A stretch of DNA of 58,437 nucleotides from Bacillota bacterium (GTDB taxonomy: Bacteria > Bacillota > Bacilli > Bacillales > Cytobacillaceae), in contig JAUZPL010000020.1 of NCBI GenBank assembly GCA_030705955.1, positions 1-58,437 on the forward strand, given 5' to 3'. Below the pieces are notes generated by a model. It saw nothing but the letters and a program-made list of their open reading frames with translations, did not search any database and was not told where the DNA came from. The translations under genes were made by a program, and so were the position numbers. Below are positions 15,937 to 23,540 of the stretch, piece by piece (the first letter of the stretch is position 1; each line of letters starts with the position of its first letter).

Positions 15937-16722
15937 ATGAGTATTATTATCCCTACTTATATGTCAAAGGAACAATTAAAACGAATAAATGAAAAAATTC
16001 CTGTATCAAAGCGTTCTCGATTAATGAGCCAATTTATATTAGAAAATGAATATACGTTGCCTACTACTAAAAATGGACTTCAAAAAATTATAGAATGGGA
16101 ACAGGAAGAAGAAAAAGTAATATTGCCTATCTTTTTTTCTGAAGAAGCTGCAAGGATTATCGATGACCACGTTCAAAAATTGAAAAAAGAAATGGTTAAA
16201 CATAAATTACAAGCTTATGTTGGAAGATCCACTATTATTAGGGCTATACTAGATAATTTTGCCGATTTTGTTGAGGCCCACCCTATTGAAGAATCTGAAA
16301 AACAATTTATTCTTATCCATATGCCTGAAGGAACAAAAGAAAAACTTGATTCCCATATTGATAAAATGGAAAGATCTCATACAATCGATTTCTTTTTAAG
16401 TGAAGAATATGAAAAGCCAGCAGTTGGTGTGGAATCATTAAAGGCAAGATTAAAAGGCGAAAAAGAAAAATTGCCTCTTTATTTAGGATTAGAAAGTTTA
16501 GAAAAAGCAGAAAGAATCGCAGAAAGTTACGGCGGCCAGAAAGTGAAAAAAACACATATCATTCGTGATGCTATTTTTCGGCTAATGGACCGTTTGGATA
16601 TTGAAAACCCTAAGAAAAAGGAATTAGAGAAAACATTAGAAAGAACGCTGGATGAAATAATTAAACATTCAAACCCAGAGGAAATTAATGAAATTTTAGC
16701 AAAATACAACATAAAGGACTAA
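15937..16722 (+). CDS. Putative multi-RHH DNA-binding regulator, 261 aa
   Basis: Four consecutive segments each show a strand followed by two helices: SIIIPTYMSKEQLKRI...LMSQFILE (1-40), KVILPIFFSEEAARII...RSTIIRAILDNF (45-95), KQFILIHMPEGTKEKLDSHI (~112-145) and KLPLYLGLESLEKAERI...KTHIIRDAIFRLM (~165-215). Single RHH repressors work as dimers, so a chain of four would supply two DNA-binding units in one polypeptide. It has its own family-B promoter, which makes it the best candidate regulator of that promoter family. The modules are read by eye and are weakest for the third. It is closed by a terminator. Confidence 0.62.
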   Translation: MSIIIPTYMSKEQLKRINEKIPVSKRSRLMSQFILENEYTLPTTKNGLQKIIEWEQEEEKVILPIFFSEEAARIIDDHVQKLKKEMVKHKLQAYVGRSTIIRAILDNFADFVEAHPIEESEKQFILIHMPEGTKEKLDSHIDKMERSHTIDFFLSEEYEKPAVGVESLKARLKGEKEKLPLYLGLESLEKAERIAESYGGQKVKKTHIIRDAIFRLMDRLDIENPKKKELEKTLERTLDEIIKHSNPEEINEILAKYNIKD

Positions 16723-16746
16723 AATTCAAAGTATTTAGTCCTTTTT
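16713..16746 (+). terminator. Terminator after the multi-RHH gene
   Basis: AAAGGACTAAA (16713-16723, includes the stop codon) pairs with TTTAGTCCTTT (16734-16744), followed by TT. Confidence 0.85.
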
Positions 16747-16810
16747 CTTAAAAATATTTACCACTTTACTTTTATATATGTGATATGATATTGATATATC
16801 CTGTCGATTG

Positions 16811-16838
16811 TTGTAAAATACTTTTTAAGTAGTATAAT
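16811..16838 (+). promoter_or_regulatory. Candidate rep promoter
   Basis: TTGTAA (16811-16816), 16-bp spacer and TATAAT (16833-16838). Transcription from here would give rep a ~380-nt leader that spans the antisense RNA region. Confidence 0.6.
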
Positions 16839-16924
16839 ATTTACTAGTGTTATAAAAATAGAGAGAAATTAAAGATAAAACAGAAAAAATACAAATTAAA
16901 TAACTTAATAAAAATTATCTCATA

Positions 16925-17014
16925 AAAAAGAAAAAAGTTTGATGTTGACGCATCAAACTCCGAGATAAGTAGCAAGCACCAGTCCAAGGTACATTCGCTA
17001 AACTTCATTAAGTT
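16925..17014 (-). ncRNA. Candidate antisense (counter-transcribed) RNA controlling rep, ~90 nt
   Basis: On the minus strand there is a good sigma-A promoter: TTTACA (complement of 17044-17049), 17-bp spacer, TAAAAT (complement of 17021-17026). About 55 nt after the expected start comes a perfect 9-bp stem AGTTTGATG/CATCAAACT (16936-16959), followed by T runs broken by single C residues. This is a small RNA transcribed against the rep leader. The layout resembles RNAIII of Inc18 plasmids such as pIP501, which limits rep by attenuation. A hairpin CTTGC/GCAAG with an inner TTGTC/GACAA (17157-17188), followed by CTCTTTTTT, lies just before rep and could be the attenuator. Confidence 0.65.
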
Positions 17015-17063
17015 AATCTTATTTTAGCATTACACTATATAGATGTAAAGCTTTTTTAGTCAT

Positions 17064-17103
17064 ACTAGTTTAATTTAAACTAGTTTAAACTAAACTAGTT
17101 TTT
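17064..17103. repeat. AAACTAGTTT repeat array 1 (upstream of rep)
   Basis: ACTAGTTTAA-TTTAAACTAGTTTAAACTAAACTAGTTTT-type sequence, with overlapping copies of the palindrome AAACTAGTTT/AGTTTAAACT at about 10-bp spacing. The same unit recurs at 19342, 21145 and 23221. Confidence 0.75.
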
Positions 17104-17226
17104 ACATTGGTAATGAAAGATAGATTAACTATAATTGTAGAATTTAAGTGTGTTTTCTTGCTACTTGTCTATGATGACAAATTCGCAAGGCAGCACTCTT
17201 TTTTGTTGCCTAGAAAGGAACTAATC

Positions 17227-18768
17227 ATGGCACAAATTCCACAACCAACTGTTACTGAAATTCTTCAATTCATGACACATGATGGCCTAGAAATATATAA
17301 GCGGAGTGGTTCCAGTGCTCCATTTCAAGAGCGTGTACAATATAAACGCTTGCTTAAAAGCTTAAGGTATCAAAAAGGTGTTGTGTTTGTCTCCCCTTCA
17401 AAAGAAAAACTTACTGAAGGAAAAGGCTACATCATTACTTCATATGAAACCTTACATCAAAAATATAATAAACTTACTCATTGGACACCAAATGTCTTTA
17501 GAGGCGGTACATACTATGATTTTAAAGCTCGAATCATTAAAGGACATACAAAAGATAATTTAAAACAAATTAATGTTATTGGCTTTGATATTGATACTAA
17601 AAAAGTCCATCCTTACGACATGGTTCTAGCATGTGATGAACTCGAATTACCACGCCCTAATCTTATTTTGGAAACACCAAACGGCTACCAAGGATTTTTT
17701 GTACTTGAAACTCCTTTTTTTATCCATGCCCAGGAGGATTATAAGGCTTTACGAGTTGCTGAAAGGCTTGCTACTAATATATTACAAGGATTAAAAAAAT
17801 ATCTACCTATAGACTTAGGTTGTGCTCCATTTGGTTTCTATCGAATTCCAAATGATGGTAATGTTATTTTATTTGACGATCAACCAGCTAATACAGCTGA
17901 CCTTCTCTCCTGGTCAAAAGAATTTGAAGTTAAAGAAAGAAAAAACAATCTAAGAGTTATTTATAATACTTCTAATGCTTCAGCATTGGATTTGACTTCT
18001 TCAGAATGGTATAGCGCCCTTCTTCGTGCAACGCAAATCAAAAGCGGATATCACGGATCTAGTCGTAATAATCATTTATTAACTTTAGCCATTGCTAATT
18101 ATGCCAGCGATAAGGCTTTTGAAGATGCTTATAACGAATTGGATCAATTTAATAGTAATATAATTCATCCTCTTTCAAAACGTGAATTTGAGCGTACTCT
18201 TCGCTCTGCTTATTCAGGAAAATATAAAGGTCCTAAGCGTTCTTATGTAGAAGGCTTATTAGAATTGTGGACAGATGGAAATGCAAAATTTATTGGACAT
18301 GAGGGTTGGTATAAATTTAAGAAGCCACGCGAGGAACGCGTGAGGTCACATTATGAAGAAAGAGAAGATGATATTATCCAATATTTAGAGGGCTGTATTA
18401 GCCCTGAAAAGCCCTTTTTCACTGGTTCTCTTCGTGAGCTTGCTGAATCCTTTAGAATGGCTGTTTCAACTTTAAAAGAGGTCCTAAAGCGTTCTAATCG
18501 TTTAATTAAACAAGTCGTAGGTTCTGGCCGTAATGCTTCTACAATGCTAACTACTAAAATGATGCTATTTAGAAGTTTATTGCATCAACGGAAACTGCAA
18601 ATTAAACATTCTCAAATGACATTCCAAGCTTTTTTATGTGAAGAATATCAATTACCGGCACCATTCCTTTTACCTAATTTAGATGCTGCCATTAAAGAAA
18701 TAGAAGGAGTTATTTTTGGAAGTGTAGAAAGAAACGGCACCTCCCCTCCTATTCGATATATTAGTTAA
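17227..18768 (+). CDS. rep: Replication initiator with primase-like core, 513 aa
   Basis: The ATG at 17227 follows GAAAGGAA. Residues ~115-125 read VIGFDIDT (D121, D123), the hhhDhD metal motif of archaeo-eukaryotic primase-like domains. Conserved PNGYQGFFVLE and PFGFYRIPN follow. Residues ~275-340 (SRNNHLLTLAIANYAS, then SKREFERTLRSAYSGKYKG) resemble the primase C-terminal (PriCT-1) domain. The C-terminal ~170 residues contain a helix-turn-helix-like stretch (SLRELAESFRMAVSTLKEVL). This fits theta-type plasmid Rep proteins of the RepE/RepR class. It is flanked by repeat arrays and has a candidate antisense RNA in its leader. Confidence 0.82.
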   Translation: MAQIPQPTVTEILQFMTHDGLEIYKRSGSSAPFQERVQYKRLLKSLRYQKGVVFVSPSKEKLTEGKGYIITSYETLHQKYNKLTHWTPNVFRGGTYYDFKARIIKGHTKDNLKQINVIGFDIDTKKVHPYDMVLACDELELPRPNLILETPNGYQGFFVLETPFFIHAQEDYKALRVAERLATNILQGLKKYLPIDLGCAPFGFYRIPNDGNVILFDDQPANTADLLSWSKEFEVKERKNNLRVIYNTSNASALDLTSSEWYSALLRATQIKSGYHGSSRNNHLLTLAIANYASDKAFEDAYNELDQFNSNIIHPLSKREFERTLRSAYSGKYKGPKRSYVEGLLELWTDGNAKFIGHEGWYKFKKPREERVRSHYEEREDDIIQYLEGCISPEKPFFTGSLRELAESFRMAVSTLKEVLKRSNRLIKQVVGSGRNASTMLTTKMMLFRSLLHQRKLQIKHSQMTFQAFLCEEYQLPAPFLLPNLDAAIKEIEGVIFGSVERNGTSPPIRYIS

Positions 18769-19340
18769 TTTTAATAAGCCAGTCTGCCAATACATATCTT
18801 AACTACCCTTTCCCCTGGCACTAAGAATTATATGATAGTTTATTATCTTACTAGTTTTCTATTTGGGTTTTAGAGTCTTTGAATATAGAAAATTAGCAAT
18901 AAAGTATTATTCTTTGAAGTTATTTTCTTTTATTGGGGGATTGTAGTCTCGCAGCGAGTAGCGGTCTTTAAGTTTTATAGGGTGTGGGAAAGTCGCTAGA
19001 CTTATCCATGCTCTATAAAACCAAGTCTAATGCAGATATAACGCTAACTATGTTGATCTGCTGGTTGTTGATTATTTGTACCCTTCTATGTTGGGAATAA
19101 CATTAGTTAATGATTAATAGATATGCTCTATTTTAATTAACTAGAATCTTTTAACAATTGGTAATTTAGTGTTATAGTGATTTTATCATTGGGTTTTGAT
19201 TTTTCTTGGTGATATATCATGAAATCATCCTTATAACACTGTGTATACGTGTATTTGGAATATGCTATGTGTCAAAGCGTGATATGAATGTTATATCAAT
19301 AAACATTGGTATATCAGTTGTCATGATGTTTTATTTCAAT
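18769..19340. other. Non-coding region downstream of rep, candidate replication origin
   Basis: About 570 bp with no gene. A G+C-richer core holds a long stem-loop: TTTTATAG (18973-18980) with CTATAAAA (19013-19020), enclosing AAGTC-GCTA-GACTT (18990-19003). TTATCCATG at 19002 is near a DnaA box. Further on are repeated ATATCA motifs (19212, 19294, 19312), and the region ends in repeat array 2. Position and composition fit an origin, but this is inference. Confidence 0.4.
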
Positions 19341-19341
19341 T

Positions 19342-19387
19342 GTTAAACTAGTTTAAGTTAAATTAGTTTAAACTAGTTTAAACTATA
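19342..19387. repeat. AAACTAGTTT repeat array 2 (upstream of the DUF3967-like gene)
   Basis: GTTAAACTAGTTTAAGTTAA and then TTAGTTTAAACTAGTTTAAAC: three to four units of the 10-bp repeat, followed by a TTGATAAATCAA palindrome. Confidence 0.75.
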
Positions 19388-19440
19388 TTGATAAATCAAT
19401 GTATTCCATAAATTATTTTTTGAGAGGAGCAGAATTTATT

Positions 19441-19995
19441 ATGCCGAGAGGAATAGAATTATCGGTGGAAAATGAGGAAGTTTATTCAAGTGAACATGTT
19501 GCTATGGTTTTAAAGATCCAGGAATCTACCTTAAGGAAGTATTGTTTGCTTCTTGAGAAAGCTGGATATAGGTTTTTTAAAAATGAGCACGGGCACAGGG
19601 GATTTTTAAACAAAGATGTTATAGCGTTAAAAAAATTAAAAGAGATTAAATCTCACCCTGATATGACGTTAGAACAGGCTTGTAACGCAGTGATGACATG
19701 GGTTAAACAAAATGATGTAGCAAACCATGATATAAATGATATATCAGAAAAAAACCATCATGACGATAGCTACACAAAGCTTTTACAGGAATTTGAGGAT
19801 TTCAAAGAACAACAAAAGGATTTTAATAAAGAACTTTTGGAAGAATTAAAGAAGCAGCAGGAATATATACAAAAAAGCCTAGATGAACGTGATAGAACTT
19901 TAATGGCTGCTTTGCGTGAAACCCTAGAAACTAAACAATTGCTGTTAGCAACTCAAGAAAAGTCTAAGAAATGGTTTGAGTTTTGGAGGAAATAA
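19441..19995 (+). CDS. MerR-like DNA-binding protein of the DUF3967 type, 184 aa
   Basis: The ATG at 19441 follows GAGAGGAG. Residues ~10-70 are a MerR-type winged helix-turn-helix (VYSSEHVAMVLKIQESTLRK, then KNEHGHRGFLNKDVIALKKL). A polar linker and a long coiled coil (KLLQEFEDFKEQQKDF through EERDR-type repeats, ~115-165) follow, and it ends in KSKKWFEFWRK, the basic-aromatic tail I associate with DUF3967 plasmid proteins. Such genes commonly lie next to rep in Bacillus plasmids. The architecture recalls RacA, so a role in replication control or DNA positioning is plausible. Confidence 0.75.
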   Translation: MPRGIELSVENEEVYSSEHVAMVLKIQESTLRKYCLLLEKAGYRFFKNEHGHRGFLNKDVIALKKLKEIKSHPDMTLEQACNAVMTWVKQNDVANHDINDISEKNHHDDSYTKLLQEFEDFKEQQKDFNKELLEELKKQQEYIQKSLDERDRTLMAALRETLETKQLLLATQEKSKKWFEFWRK

Positions 19996-20009
19996 TTTCT
20001 TGAAAAGGG

Positions 20010-20038
20010 TTGAATTATTTATATCTTTATATTATAAT
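20010..20038 (+). promoter_or_regulatory. Family-B promoter for ssb
   Basis: TTGAAT (20010-20015), 17-bp spacer and TATAAT (20033-20038). The core ATATCTTTATATTATAAT is identical to that of the multi-RHH gene. ATATCT and AGATAT half-sites (20021-20026, 20045-20050) form a palindrome over the -10. Confidence 0.75.
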
Positions 20039-20068
20039 GATATTAGATATAAATAAGGAGTGGATGCT

Positions 20069-20440
20069 ATGATTAATTCAGTTACTTTTAATGGTCGTCT
20101 TGTAAAAGATCCTATTTATACTGAATTAGAAAATGATAATGCTATAACTCGGTTTACGGTTGCTGTGCAGCGCAATTTCAAGAATATTAATGATCAATAT
20201 GATGCAGATTTCATCCCTTGTTATACTTTCGGAAGAGGTAAGGGTAAAGCTTATGTTAACAATTTAAAAAAAGGTTCATTGGTTGGAATTAAAGGCCATG
20301 TTCGTTCAAGAAAGGTTGAAAAAGATGGTGTTGTTTCTTACCTGGTAGAAGTGGAAATAGAGGATGTTGATTTTTTATCACCCAAAACTTCTACTGAATC
20401 TCAATCAAACTTTCAATTTAACCAGGATCCTTTGGCATAA
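20069..20440 (+). CDS. ssb: Single-stranded DNA-binding protein, 123 aa
   Basis: OB-fold SSB: MINSVTFNGRLVKDPIYTEL at the N terminus, TRFTVAVQRNFKN, the conserved FIPCYTFGRGKGKAYVNNLK strand and KGSLVGIKGHVRSRK. The ATG at 20069 is chosen because AAGGAG (20055-20060) lies 8 nt upstream and overlaps the alternative GTG at 20060. It ends FNQDPLA and lacks the usual acidic DDDIPF-type tip, so recruitment of host SSB partners may be altered. Plasmid SSBs coat the incoming single strand during transfer; its promoter type is shared with other likely establishment genes. Confidence 0.92.
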   Translation: MINSVTFNGRLVKDPIYTELENDNAITRFTVAVQRNFKNINDQYDADFIPCYTFGRGKGKAYVNNLKKGSLVGIKGHVRSRKVEKDGVVSYLVEVEIEDVDFLSPKTSTESQSNFQFNQDPLA

Positions 20441-20469
20441 CTATTTTAGTTGAAAAGGGGATGTGAAGA

Positions 20470-20766
20470 ATGGTAAGAAGGCTTTTTAAGGGGTTAATTT
20501 TTTTATTTCTTTTTTCGCTTACACCTATACCTCTTGTTTTGTTTATAATTTCTCTATTTTTTTATAAAAATGGATCTTATATGACAGAAATAAAAGGGGA
20601 AATTAGTGGTCTTTGGAACGAGATGATCTTAAAATTCAATTTGTTTTACTTAGAGGATTTGATCAAACAACTTCTTGTCGCATTTATCGTTTTTATGTTC
20701 ATATTCCTTCACATAATGATTAAACTTTGGATTCGCAGAAGAAACAAAGTTAAAATTGCAGCTTAG
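20470..20766 (+). CDS. Small membrane protein, 98 aa
   Basis: ATG start behind GAAAAGGGGATGTG. Two hydrophobic segments (~8-30 and ~68-88) flank a ~35-residue extracytoplasmic or cytoplasmic loop. The C terminus is basic (IRRRNKVK), consistent with the ends inside. It follows ssb by 29 bp and is probably co-transcribed with it. Entry exclusion, membrane anchoring of the replicon or immunity are possible, but nothing in the sequence decides this. Confidence 0.6.
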   Translation: MVRRLFKGLIFLFLFSLTPIPLVLFIISLFFYKNGSYMTEIKGEISGLWNEMILKFNLFYLEDLIKQLLVAFIVFMFIFLHIMIKLWIRRRNKVKIAA

Positions 20767-20841
20767 ATTTTATTTTTTTCTATGTTAATATCGTATCATA
20801 CCATATTAGGAGATTATTAAGACATTAGGAAGGTGGATAAA

Positions 20842-21129
20842 ATGAATCAAGTTACCATTCCATTAGATTTAGTAATTGAATCTATGAATGATATTAGTTG
20901 GTCTCTACTTGATTTAATTAAGAACAAACCCGGATTGAATTTCTTTGAAATTCGAAAGGAAATGAATAAAAGCCAGGAAAAATGCTACAAGGAACTTAGT
21001 CGTTTAGAAGGTGGAGTATTGATTAAGAGCAATCGTCATGTACTGCATCAAAGAGTCATTAATTATCAAATTACAGAATACGGCCAAATCGCTCTTGAAA
21101 GGTATAAAAAGAGCATATTGGATATATAA
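20842..21129 (+). CDS. Putative winged-helix protein, 95 aa
   Basis: The ATG at 20842 follows AGGAAGGTGG. Residues ~15-90 have a winged-helix pattern: SWSLLDLIKNKPGLNFFEIR, then EMNKSQEKCYKELSRLEGG with the wing VLIKSNRHVLHQRVINYQIT, then EYGQIALERYKK. It lies between ssb and the partition genes and just upstream of repeat array 3, so it may regulate one of these. The family is not identified with certainty. Confidence 0.6.
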   Translation: MNQVTIPLDLVIESMNDISWSLLDLIKNKPGLNFFEIRKEMNKSQEKCYKELSRLEGGVLIKSNRHVLHQRVINYQITEYGQIALERYKKSILDI

Positions 21130-21144
21130 AATTCCCAAAATGCT

Positions 21145-21205
21145 AAAGTTAAACTAGTTTAAACTAAATTAACTTAAACTAGTTGAAATTAATTTAAATG
21201 AATAG
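21145..21205. repeat. AAACTAGTTT repeat array 3 (upstream of the actin-like gene)
   Basis: GTTAAACTAGTTTAAACTAA, TTAACTTAAACTAGTTGAAA and TTAATTTAAATG in a row. It occupies the promoter region of the partition operon, where ParM-type systems usually carry their centromere (parC/parN). Confidence 0.75.
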
Positions 21206-21223
21206 ATTTTAGGAGGAATAGAA

Positions 21224-22519
21224 ATGGTTGAAGAATTTTATCGTGAAAATGTTCTAATGACAGGTATTGATCCAGGTAATATTACAACAAAAGTTTCATT
21301 TCTAAATGTAGTTGGTAATATTGAAAACTTTACAATTCCTACAGTTATAGCGTCAGCTCCTGAGAGTGCAGTTTCCTATTCTCAACAAGTGGACAATCAA
21401 GAGGATGTCCAAATTGAAGATTATATACATATTCGGGTAGATTCACCAGCTGTAGATAAAGATGAAAATAATAAATCCTGGTATGTAGGTGAAAGTGCTA
21501 AGAAATCTACTAATAAACTTCAACCAAATGTATCTGAAAATGGGGATGCTGAGGAGAAGTTTACAGATAAAAACAGAAAGATTTTTGTTTTACCTGTTTT
21601 ATCTGGAATTGCTGTTTCAGCACTTAAAGCCGGAAAGCGCCATGTAATTGCTCCTCTAAGTACCGGAATTCCTTCTAAGGGGTATTTAAAGCACGAACAA
21701 ACATTAAAACAGCGCTTTGTAGGAGAACACCGTATTACTTTTATTGACGGTCCTTATGCTGGGGAAACAGTTATCATTGAAATTAAAGAAGATGATGCTC
21801 AAATACATGCTGAAAGCGTAACTACGGCAATTGCTTTAATGTATGATATTGAAAATGGAGAGCTGTTGGAGACAGAATTAAAGGAAAAACTAGCAGGCAA
21901 AACCTATACTATTTCTGATTTAGGCGCAGGTACAAGCGATTATGCTGTATTTAATGAAAATGGCCTTGATAAAGTTATGACACGCAGATTTGCAGAGGAA
22001 AATGAAGGGGAAATGAGCCGAATTGGAACTAACCCTTATATTGACCGGATTATTGATGCTGTTTATCATGATCCTAAATTCGAACAGCAACGTGCTATCG
22101 TTGAGCGTTTGCAAGATGAAAGTCGTAAACCTTCCGAGTTAACATCACGTGAAATTTTCATGAAAAAAGTAGTGAAGCCAGCTATTGATAAGGCTTTCGA
22201 AACAAACAAAAACCCTGTTTTTAAATACAGTTGGGCGCGTACAAAAGATGTAGATATTACAAAACATGTTCTTTCTGAAATAAAAAAATATGCTGAACTT
22301 CAAATTGGAAACATCGATGCTGCTTGGGTAATGGCAAATACAGATTATATTATCGCTGTTGGTGGTGGTGTATTGTTTGGACATTTCGGAGGCCTTCAAA
22401 ATCTTGTTGAGAACGAAGTGATCATACCTGACTTGCTACAATCACAGTATTTTACAAGTAAAGCGTATTTAATAGTGAGTTATTTAATGAATTTGCAAGC
22501 TAAACAGCTTCAAAGCTGA
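21224..22519 (+). CDS. Actin-like plasmid partition protein (ParM/Alp type), 431 aa
   Basis: Actin-fold ATPase expected to form filaments that push or pull plasmid copies apart. Motifs: phosphate-1 GIDPGNITTKVSF (~15-27), phosphate-2 ISDLGAGTSDYAVF (~230-245) and adenosine motif IIAVGGGVLFGHFGGLQN (~370-388). The 431-residue length and the VGGG signature fit Firmicute Alp/ParM relatives. AGGAGG lies upstream of the ATG. Repeat array 3 lies directly upstream and the likely adaptor gene follows after a perfect stem-loop, which is the order centromere, actin, DNA-binding adaptor of type II partition systems. Confidence 0.88.
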   Translation: MVEEFYRENVLMTGIDPGNITTKVSFLNVVGNIENFTIPTVIASAPESAVSYSQQVDNQEDVQIEDYIHIRVDSPAVDKDENNKSWYVGESAKKSTNKLQPNVSENGDAEEKFTDKNRKIFVLPVLSGIAVSALKAGKRHVIAPLSTGIPSKGYLKHEQTLKQRFVGEHRITFIDGPYAGETVIIEIKEDDAQIHAESVTTAIALMYDIENGELLETELKEKLAGKTYTISDLGAGTSDYAVFNENGLDKVMTRRFAEENEGEMSRIGTNPYIDRIIDAVYHDPKFEQQRAIVERLQDESRKPSELTSREIFMKKVVKPAIDKAFETNKNPVFKYSWARTKDVDITKHVLSEIKKYAELQIGNIDAAWVMANTDYIIAVGGGVLFGHFGGLQNLVENEVIIPDLLQSQYFTSKAYLIVSYLMNLQAKQLQS

Positions 22520-22521
22520 AG

Positions 22522-22548
22522 AGAATAGGAGGCTTTTCCTCCTATTCT
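22522..22548 (+). other. 11-bp perfect stem-loop between actin-like and adaptor genes
   Basis: AGAATAGGAGG (22522-22532), loop CTTTT, CCTCCTATTCT (22538-22548). There is no T run after it. The stem hides an AGGAGG sequence. It may be a processing or stability hairpin setting the ratio of the two proteins, or a leaky terminator. Confidence 0.7.
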
Positions 22549-22566
22549 AGGAAAGGATGAATCTTA

Positions 22567-23175
22567 ATGGCTATAAACGGATACGAAGCTGGAAAGCCTA
22601 CTTCATTCACTCCAAGTCGGCAAGCCACCTGGCTAGAACGATTTAATCAGCTTCTAGATGAACACCGTGATCTAAGTAGAAACAAATTGACAGAAAGACT
22701 CTTGGAAGAAGGTATGGATGCATGGAATAGGAAGCCTTCTAACACGAAAGAAGGAAATCAGGCAAACCTTCGGCCTCATTCTGTACCTTCTAACGCTGTC
22801 ACACTTGAGTGTGAGGGCCTTTCTTCAGAACAATTGAAGCTTTTGAATTCCCCTGAATTTAAGGGGATCATTCAGTCCTTTGTTTATAAGCTTTTTGACC
22901 GGATAGATAGTGTACAAGAAGAGGTATTAAGCGAATCTGTACTTTCAAAACAAGAAACGGCAGCAACTACTTCTAGTGTTCTAGTGGAAAAGCACCAAGA
23001 ATCTGAAATTTTAAATGAAAATAATGAAAAAGAATTGCCGGTAGAACAAGAAGAAGAAAATCAGATTATAGCACCAATCATTAAACCGTTGCCACCAAAA
23101 CAAACTGGAACTAGAAAAAAAGCTTCTGTAACGGATGCTTTAAAGTTTGTTAAAAATACAACTTTAAATGATTAA
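22567..23175 (+). CDS. Putative partition adaptor (ParR-like DNA-binding protein), 202 aa
   Basis: ATG start behind AGGAAAGGATG. The N-terminal ~60 residues (SFTPSRQATWLERFNQLLDE, then DLSRNKLTERLLEEGMDAWN) have an RHH-like layout suited to repeated sites. A long low-complexity acidic middle follows, then a basic tail (PKQTGTRKKASVTDALKFVK). It is the second gene of the actin operon, closed by a terminator and then repeat array 4. Assignment rests mainly on position and the N-terminal pattern; no specific ParR family can be named. Confidence 0.65.
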   Translation: MAINGYEAGKPTSFTPSRQATWLERFNQLLDEHRDLSRNKLTERLLEEGMDAWNRKPSNTKEGNQANLRPHSVPSNAVTLECEGLSSEQLKLLNSPEFKGIIQSFVYKLFDRIDSVQEEVLSESVLSKQETAATTSSVLVEKHQESEILNENNEKELPVEQEEENQIIAPIIKPLPPKQTGTRKKASVTDALKFVKNTTLND

Positions 23176-23180
23176 AACTT

Positions 23181-23208
23181 AAACACAGGTTAAGGACCTG
23201 TGTTTTTT
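23181..23208 (+). terminator. Terminator of the partition operon
   Basis: AAACACAGGT (23181-23190) pairs with ACCTGTGTTT (23196-23205), then TTTG. Confidence 0.9.
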
Positions 23209-23220
23209 GTTGATTTATCA

Positions 23221-23277
23221 ATATAGTTTAAACTAGTTTAAGTTAATTTAATTTAGTTTAAACTAGTTTAAACTAGC
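23221..23277. repeat. AAACTAGTTT repeat array 4 (downstream of the partition operon)
   Basis: ATAGTTTAAACTAGTTTAAG, TTAATTTAATTTAGTTTAAA, then CTAGTTTAAACTAG: the longest array, about five units at ~10-bp spacing. It is bounded by the terminator on one side and a non-coding stretch on the other, so it does not serve an obvious promoter. Confidence 0.75.
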
Positions 23278-23540
23278 CTTATTCTATGCGGTTTTTTGCT
23301 ATTTTTGTTATTTGTCTTCTCTTCTTATGAATCCTTATTCTTATAAATCCCTACTACGAAAAATCAAATATTGAATCTCAATGCTCTTATTCATGAAATC
23401 CATGAAAAAGAATGCTTTTGGCTATTAAAACTAGCCAATTTTCCGTTTGTTTTTAACAATGGATCCTGGAATAGCATTTTTAAATCATACTGTTAATAAA
23501 TCACTCTCTTGATGGGTTCTCTTTTTGCTTAGAATGTAAT

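Noticed and set aside
17041-23277. CRISPR array, because of repeated AAACTAGTTT units
   Set aside because: Units are ~10 bp and directly adjacent with no unique spacers, and no cas genes are present.
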